A DNA stretch of 9,269 nucleotides from an uncultured Solirubrobacteraceae bacterium (GTDB taxonomy: Bacteria; Actinomycetota; Thermoleophilia; Solirubrobacterales; Solirubrobacteraceae): positions 1 through 9,269 of the forward strand of contig CATPAX010000214.1 in the NCBI GenBank assembly GCA_955652215.1. The letters run 5' to 3'. The position numbers were made by a program, and so were the translations under genes. Position 1 is the first letter of the stretch, and every line of letters starts with the position of its first letter. Positions 6,115-9,269 of the stretch are shown here, piece after piece. The notes beneath the pieces were generated by a model. That model did no database searches. It saw nothing but the letters and a program-made list of their open reading frames with translations, and was not told the origin of the DNA.

Positions 6115-6193
6115 AACCAGCAATGGTACTACGACAGTGACGTAACCTGCTATCATCCTTTGGTAGTTAGCGATTGTAGAAAGGAAGTGGGCA
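6115..6193. promoter_or_regulatory. AT-rich divergent control region with half-site repeats
   Basis: This 79-bp gap between divergent start codons is clearly richer in A+T than its surroundings. Leftward, TACCAT (minus strand, 6123-6128) is a candidate -10 for the CGNR gene. Rightward, AAAGGAAG at 6180-6187 is a ribosome binding site 6 nt before ATG 6194. An imperfect inverted repeat CTATCA-N5-TGGTAG lies at 6150-6166, and a further TGGTA copy begins at 6124. The longer dyad GCTA...TAGC (6149-6171) surrounds it. These repeats are plausible operator half-sites, perhaps for the adjacent CGNR regulator; that assignment is inference. Confidence 0.45.
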
Positions 6194-6550
6194 ATGCCCC
6201 CCTATCTGGCGTATCTGTTGTCAGCGGAACGCGTACGCGATTTGCGCCGCGCGGCCAATCGCTCCAGGCGTGATCTTCCCAGCGAGACGCCCGCGAGCGG
6301 TGTCATCCTGCGGCACGCTTCCGCGGCGGACGCCAGGCGGCTGCGACACCTTGCCGAGCTCGACTCGGCGCAGCCGCCGGCGGGGTCTGCACTCGTGGCT
6401 GAGGTCGATGGTCGGGTCCGGGCGGCGCTTCCACTAGATGGAGGCGCGCCGATTGCCGACCCGTTCCACCGCAGCGCCGAGCTCGTAGAGCTGCTGCGGC
6501 TGAGGGCCGCCCAGCTTGGGCGAGCCGCTGGCGCTAGCCTGCGCGCGTAG
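6194..6550 (+). CDS. Small hypothetical protein with GNAT-like N-terminal half
   Basis: This 118-residue protein starts at ATG 6194 with Shine-Dalgarno AAAGGAAG 6 nt upstream. The first 40 residues are rich in Arg and Leu (YLLSAERVRDLRRAANRSRR). After that comes VILRHASAADARRLRHLAEL, which looks like the first strand and helix of a GNAT acetyltransferase, then SALVAEVDGRVRAALPLDGG, matching strands 2 and 3, then PFHRSAELVELLRLRAAQLG. The acetyl-CoA pyrophosphate loop (Q/RxxGxG/A) of a true GNAT is absent and the protein is too short for the full fold. Short proteins of this layout occur in high-GC actinobacteria, and their function is unknown to me. It is probably co-transcribed with the glutathione S-transferase 14 nt downstream. 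Confidence 0.72.
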   Translation: MPPYLAYLLSAERVRDLRRAANRSRRDLPSETPASGVILRHASAADARRLRHLAELDSAQPPAGSALVAEVDGRVRAALPLDGGAPIADPFHRSAELVELLRLRAAQLGRAAGASLRA

Positions 6551-6564
6551 CCTGTCGGACCTAC

Positions 6565-7161
6565 GTGCTGCTGTTCAACTCCCAAGTCTCGGGCAACTGC
6601 TACAAGGTCCGGCTGCTGCTGGCCCACCTGGGCATCGACTACGACTGCCATGAGCTGGATGTGGTCGACCGTTCCAACCGGCCAGAGGTTCTCGGGGACC
6701 TGAATCCGGCTCTGAGGGTTCCGACGCTGGTGCTCGACGATGGCCGTCCGCTCGGCGAGTCGGGGGCGATCCTCTGGTACTTCGGAGAAGGCACGCAGCA
6801 TGTGCCGGAGGACCGCTACGAGCGAGCGCAAGTGCTGCAATGGATGTTCTTCGAGCAGTACAGCCACGAGCCGAACATCGCGGTCGTCCGGTTCTGGGTT
6901 GCGTTTTCCGATGCACCGCCAGCCGATGCCGAGGTCGAAGCTCGCAGGAGGGCCGGGTACACGGCACTCGAGGCGATGGAGCGGCACCTGGCGCAGCGGC
7001 GGTTCCTCGTCGCTGAGCGCTACACGATCGCGGACATCGCGTTGTATGCCTACACGCACGTCGCCCCGGAGGGAGGCTTCGACCTGGCGCCGTTTCCAGC
7101 CATTCGGGCCTGGCTTGACCGCGTGGCCGCGCAGGCTGGACACGTCACGATCACCGCCTGA
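6565..7161 (+). CDS. Glutathione S-transferase-like protein
   Basis: This 198-residue cytosolic protein has the two-domain GST layout. The N-terminal thioredoxin-like domain (about 1-77) contains SGNCYKVRLLLAHLGI, with candidate catalytic Ser9 or Cys12, then VPTLVLDDG with the cis-proline Pro53, and ESGAILWYF with Glu65-Ser66 for thiol gamma-glutamyl binding. The C-terminal helical domain has EQYSHEPNIAVVRFWV and FLVAERYTIADIALYAYTHV, the conserved N-capping region with its buried Asp. The start is GTG 6565, 14 nt after the preceding stop codon, with only a weak upstream purine signal. Many actinobacteria use mycothiol rather than glutathione, so the true thiol and substrate are open. The linked CGNR regulator and VOC gene suggest a role in handling electrophiles. 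A strong hairpin follows. Confidence 0.92.
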   Translation: MLLFNSQVSGNCYKVRLLLAHLGIDYDCHELDVVDRSNRPEVLGDLNPALRVPTLVLDDGRPLGESGAILWYFGEGTQHVPEDRYERAQVLQWMFFEQYSHEPNIAVVRFWVAFSDAPPADAEVEARRRAGYTALEAMERHLAQRRFLVAERYTIADIALYAYTHVAPEGGFDLAPFPAIRAWLDRVAAQAGHVTITA

Positions 7162-7194
7162 GCTCGCGCCTGCACTCCGCTCGCCTGCGTCGAG

Positions 7195-7230
7195 CGGCCC
7201 GAAGCTTCGTCGAGGCGAAGCTCCGGGCCG
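7195..7230. terminator. Strong bidirectional hairpin between convergent genes
   Basis: A 15-bp stem with one mismatch (A7202/C7223) and a 6-nt loop TCGAGG pairs 7195-7209 with 7216-7230. It sits 33 bp after the GST stop codon and 14 bp before the end of the convergent His-rich protein gene. No U-run follows on either strand, as is common for GC-rich actinobacterial hairpin terminators. It probably serves both genes. Confidence 0.7.
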
Positions 7231-7244
7231 ACCGGCAATCCCTG

Positions 7245-8342
7245 CTACTGCTGCGGCTGGTTGACCATGACCGTGTCGGCGACCAGCTGGCCTCCGGACA
7301 CGTGGTAGCACACGTCGATCTGGTCCCCGACCTGCACACCATTGAATGCATCGGAGTTGATCTGGACGCCATTGCTGGGATCCGCCACGAACGTGTCTGG
7401 CTGGCCCGTGTTGTCGTCGGTGATCGTGACGCTTCCACCGCTGTCCGACGTCGTGACCGAGGTGACTTGCCCGGTGGTCTCCTCCTCGACGTACTGGACG
7501 TCGCTGGCGCTGAGCGACCCGTCGCTGTTCTGCGTGTAGGTCACGTCGACCAGGTCGCCCACCTGAAAGCCGTCGGTGAGACCCGAGGAGGGGTCGACGC
7601 CCGCCGTCAGCGGTCCCTGATCGGTGCTGATCGTGATGCTGGCGGACGACACCGCCGTGATCGTCCCCGTCGAGTCCTGCGTCGGTGCGCAGTCCCCGGC
7701 AGTAGACGTCCCGGTGATGTTGACATTATCCACGATCAGCATGCCGGAGTCCTGGTGGTAGGTGACATCCACGGTGTTGCAGCTCTGCAGGTTGAGATTC
7801 GAGAGCGCATCCGCGGACATATGAAAGCGAAGCTGGCTTCCGTCCCCGGTCTGCACCATGAACGCATCGGTGTCGACCTCCGTGACCTGTCCTGTCGCGT
7901 CTTGTGGACTGGTCTGGGGGACAAGCGTGATCGTGATCGTCAGGTTGCCGTTGGCGTCAGTTGACTCGGTGATGTCGACCAGCACCCCTGGCTGCAGCCC
8001 GAGAATGTTGACGACCACCTGGCCCGGGGAGCCCTGGGCGTCCGCGGTCCGGGCCCGGCCGTGGTGAGCCCTGTGATGCCTACCAAGCGGGGCCGTGCGG
8101 AGCTGGCGCGCCGAGAACGACATCCTCCTCCCGCCCAGTGTCCGCACCACCAGCCCCTGCGCGCTCGAGCGGACCACCCGGGCCTCAAAGGACACGGTGT
8201 GGGCCTGATGGCGAGCGTGGTGAGCGTGATGATGGTGATGGTGCTTGGGCGCCGAGCGCGCGAGCGCTCTTGGCGCAACCACGATTGCGCTCACGGGCAG
8301 CGCCATGACGATGGCGGCGGATGCGAGCCTGAGTCCCTTCAT
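7245..8342 (-). CDS. Secreted His-rich protein with four tandem beta-rich repeats (DUF5666-like)
   Basis: This 365-residue exported protein starts at ATG 8340-8342, set by Shine-Dalgarno AAGGAGG 8 nt upstream and by the signal peptide (MKGLRLASAAIVMALPVSA..., cleavage likely near ALA at 27-29). The mature N-terminus carries six consecutive His (34-39) and more at 41, 42, 45 and 48; a second cluster RHHRAHH lies at 88-94. The rest is four beta-rich repeats of about 65-95 residues: 49-142, 148-221, 223-287 and 288-365. The last three begin TGQVT/TGTIT and end in VDVTY or IDVCY followed by a G-x-L-x-(A/V)-D turn, giving the look of small OB- or beta-barrel units as in DUF5666. Cys188, Cys218 and Cys345 are the only cysteines. 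It has no sortase motif and no membrane anchor after the signal peptide. Metal binding in the wall or outside the cell is likely but inferred. Confidence 0.8.
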   Translation of the reverse strand: MKGLRLASAAIVMALPVSAIVVAPRALARSAPKHHHHHHAHHARHQAHTVSFEARVVRSSAQGLVVRTLGGRRMSFSARQLRTAPLGRHHRAHHGRARTADAQGSPGQVVVNILGLQPGVLVDITESTDANGNLTITITLVPQTSPQDATGQVTEVDTDAFMVQTGDGSQLRFHMSADALSNLNLQSCNTVDVTYHQDSGMLIVDNVNITGTSTAGDCAPTQDSTGTITAVSSASITISTDQGPLTAGVDPSSGLTDGFQVGDLVDVTYTQNSDGSLSASDVQYVEEETTGQVTSVTTSDSGGSVTITDDNTGQPDTFVADPSNGVQINSDAFNGVQVGDQIDVCYHVSGGQLVADTVMVNQPQQ

Positions 8343-8395
8343 CGAATGATCCTCCTTGGAATTACACGTTCCTTGCTCCCGTCGGCCGTTCCGCA

Positions 8396-8410
8396 CTTGA
8401 TCGGGTCAAG
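8396..8410. repeat. Inverted repeat CTTGA-N5-TCAAG
   Basis: Perfect 5-bp arms are separated by TCGGG, 54 bp upstream of the start codon of the His-rich protein gene. On the minus strand it includes TTGACC. It could be an operator, but arms this short may be chance. Confidence 0.3.
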
Positions 8411-8582
8411 GCCCGGGGGACGGGAAGCTTGCGGCGGCGGTGGTCCTGCCAGATCAGCCTGGTTGGCCCAGCGCCACGAGACCGGGGCTGGCCACTGCCC
8501 CGGGGAGCCCGTGACGACGAAGGAGTCGCACTCGGACCAGGATGCCTGGGGTGGGCAAGACGTCACACGATCCTCTTCGATC

Positions 8583-8602
8583 CTTCAGTTCGCGGACTGA
8601 AG
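8583..8602 (+). other. Perfect 7-bp hairpin in upstream region
   Basis: CTTCAGT and ACTGAAG form a perfect stem with loop TCGCGG and are followed by CAAAGCCCCCG. It is about 140 bp upstream of the rightward secreted-protein gene. It may be part of a structured leader or a small terminator; no U-run follows. Confidence 0.35.
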
Positions 8603-8674
8603 CAAAGCCCCCGCAACCCAACAGGTGTCGCATCGGCGGCTGAACAGAGCGCCGCGCCGCACCTCGGTTATCGC

Positions 8675-8680
8675 TTGACA
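8675..8680 (+). promoter_or_regulatory. Candidate -35 box TTGACA
   Basis: A consensus TTGACA lies 60 bp before the ATG at 8741. The best -10 at 17-18 bp spacing, GAGGCT, is weak, so this is only a candidate promoter for the secreted-protein gene. It overlaps the palindrome CTTGACAAG. Confidence 0.35.
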
Positions 8681-8740
8681 AGCCGCAACGCCTTCGGCGA
8701 GGCTGCGCAGGACACGCGGGTCGCGATTAGGGAGGTCGTC

Positions 8741-9269
8741 ATGAGGTATGGCAGGCGATTGCTGTTGGTGCTCGTGGTCTTCGTCGGCGCCGCGCTACCA
8801 GCGACGGCGAACGCGTCGGTCAAGCCGAACCCGATCGGTCAGCTCGATTGCAACGGCTTCAGCCGGATTCAGCTCCAGCTACGCGTGACCGCGGCGTGCG
8901 CGGACATTCGCGGTCTGGGCACCCGCCGCTTCTACGACAACGGCTGGTACATCGGCCACGACGAGCCGGCGATCCGATTGATCTCGGGCGCGCCTGGATC
9001 GAGCTCAGACGTCACGTTCGTCGAGCGGCTTGGCCGAGATCCTGCGCAGCTTCCCACGGCCGCGCACCCGGGCAGCGACGTGACGCACTACTTCGAGCTG
9101 TCGGTCGCGCCGTGGTTCTCGATGTCGTTGTGTGATCCGAACTCGTTCCCGCAGCGCCCATGCAAGCCCGTCTCAGACGCCAACGCACCGTCTGCCGACA
9201 ATCCGGGAGCAGGGGCGGCGTTCCTCGAGCTTCAGTTCTACGCGCCCGGGTATGCGCCCTTTGCCGACA
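8741..9269 (+). CDS. Secreted protein of unknown function, 5' part (runs off window)
   Basis: Start ATG 8741 follows the Shine-Dalgarno GGGAGG at 8729-8735. The visible 176 codons begin with a clear signal peptide (MRYGRRLLLVLVVFVGAALP, cleavage probably after ANA at 23-25). The mature part has an early LDCNGFSRIQ segment, then RRFYDNGWYIGHDEPAIRL, SDVTHYFELSVAPWFSMSLC, a Cys- and Pro-rich SFPQRPCKPVSDANAPS, and AAFLELQFYAPGYAPF. Paired cysteines and many aromatic residues fit an extracellular, disulfide-bonded beta-sheet protein. I recall similar large secreted proteins in actinobacteria and fungi, but cannot name a domain or reaction. It is divergent from the His-rich secreted protein, with 398 bp between them. 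The C-terminus is outside the window. Confidence 0.82.
   Translation, partial: MRYGRRLLLVLVVFVGAALPATANASVKPNPIGQLDCNGFSRIQLQLRVTAACADIRGLGTRRFYDNGWYIGHDEPAIRLISGAPGSSSDVTFVERLGRDPAQLPTAAHPGSDVTHYFELSVAPWFSMSLCDPNSFPQRPCKPVSDANAPSADNPGAGAAFLELQFYAPGYAPFAD

Larger units (their letters stand above)
8343..8740. other. 398-bp intergenic region between divergent secreted-protein genes
   Basis: No gene with family similarity is seen on either strand. Contents are: the ribosome binding site of the His-rich protein (8351-8357, minus strand); an inverted repeat CTTGA-N5-TCAAG at 8396-8410; a perfect hairpin at 8583-8602; TTGACA at 8675-8680, overlapping the palindrome CTTGACAAG (8674-8682); and nested short stems at 8681-8704. 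A good ribosome binding site, GGGAGG, precedes the rightward gene. The spacing is long for this compact region, so a structured leader or small RNA is possible. Confidence 0.5.

Noticed and set aside
6202..7311. Long minus-strand open frame of 369 codons
   Set aside because: It lies antisense to the GNAT-like and GST genes and is a by-product of GC-rich codon usage; its translation is Arg/Pro/Ser-rich without motifs.
7302..7964. Plus-strand open frame of 220 codons inside the His-rich protein gene
   Set aside because: It is antisense to the repeat region, which has a signal peptide, a ribosome binding site and internal repeats on the minus strand.
8205..8245. GATGATGGTGATGGTG-type tract as a microsatellite or repeat array
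   Set aside because: It is the His-codon run of the secreted protein and stays in frame; it is explained by the protein.
8554..8625. GCAAAGCC after a hairpin, resembling part of a c-di-GMP-I riboswitch
   Set aside because: The partner GCAAACC segment, the GAAA tetraloop and its receptor are not found at the expected spacing, so only a short sequence match remains.
1..9269. CRISPR array, tRNA, rRNA, insertion-sequence ends or phage attachment site
   Set aside because: No regularly spaced repeats, cloverleaf-forming segment, transposase-like protein or paired terminal inverted repeats were found by eye on either strand.

Overview
The window is GC-rich bacterial chromosome with GTG starts, short intergenic gaps and TANNNT-type -10 boxes close to start codons. 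Together with the gene families (CGNR/ABATE regulator, short-chain VOC proteins, a secreted His-rich repeat protein), this suggests a soil-type actinobacterium, possibly class Thermoleophilia. That placement is inferred from style; no rRNA or other phylogenetic marker is present.

Left part (1-2745): the 5' half of a TypA/BipA ribosome-associated GTPase runs leftward off the window. Upstream of it, on the same strand, lies a two-gene unit: a cupin followed after 13 nt by a class I SAM methyltransferase. Divergent from the cupin is a SIS-domain protein resembling the isomerase half of GlmS. These genes mostly lack Shine-Dalgarno sequences and appear to be leaderless.

Centre (2694-5090): a full-length PolX-type protein (HhH, polymerase palm, PHP) is convergent with the SIS gene and overlaps its 3' end by 52 bp. 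Its PHP phosphoesterase site is intact, but the catalytic aspartates of its polymerase palm appear to be gone and its thumb is shortened. Next comes a decayed stretch of about 600 bp. It holds an N-terminal fragment of a DapA-family lyase with a frameshift, joined directly to a C-terminal fragment of a RibD/DHFR-like reductase, then an N-terminal fragment of a VOC protein on the other strand with its own frameshift.

Right-centre (5091-7161): an intact VOC protein lies downstream of a CGNR zinc-finger regulator on the minus strand. Divergent from the regulator are a small GNAT-like protein and a glutathione S-transferase, 14 nt apart. The regulator, the VOC protein and the GST look like a small stress or xenobiotic-response neighbourhood, with an AT-rich control region containing TGGTA/CTATCA half-sites.

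Right end (7162-9269): a strong hairpin separates the GST from a convergent gene for a secreted protein with a natural poly-histidine tract and four tandem beta-rich repeats. After a 398-bp intergenic region with several inverted repeats comes the 5' part of a second secreted protein of unknown function, which runs off the window.

No CRISPR array, tRNA, rRNA, insertion sequence or phage module was seen. The most unusual items are the PolX protein with a degenerate polymerase site, the mosaic of gene fragments, and the His-rich secreted repeat protein.
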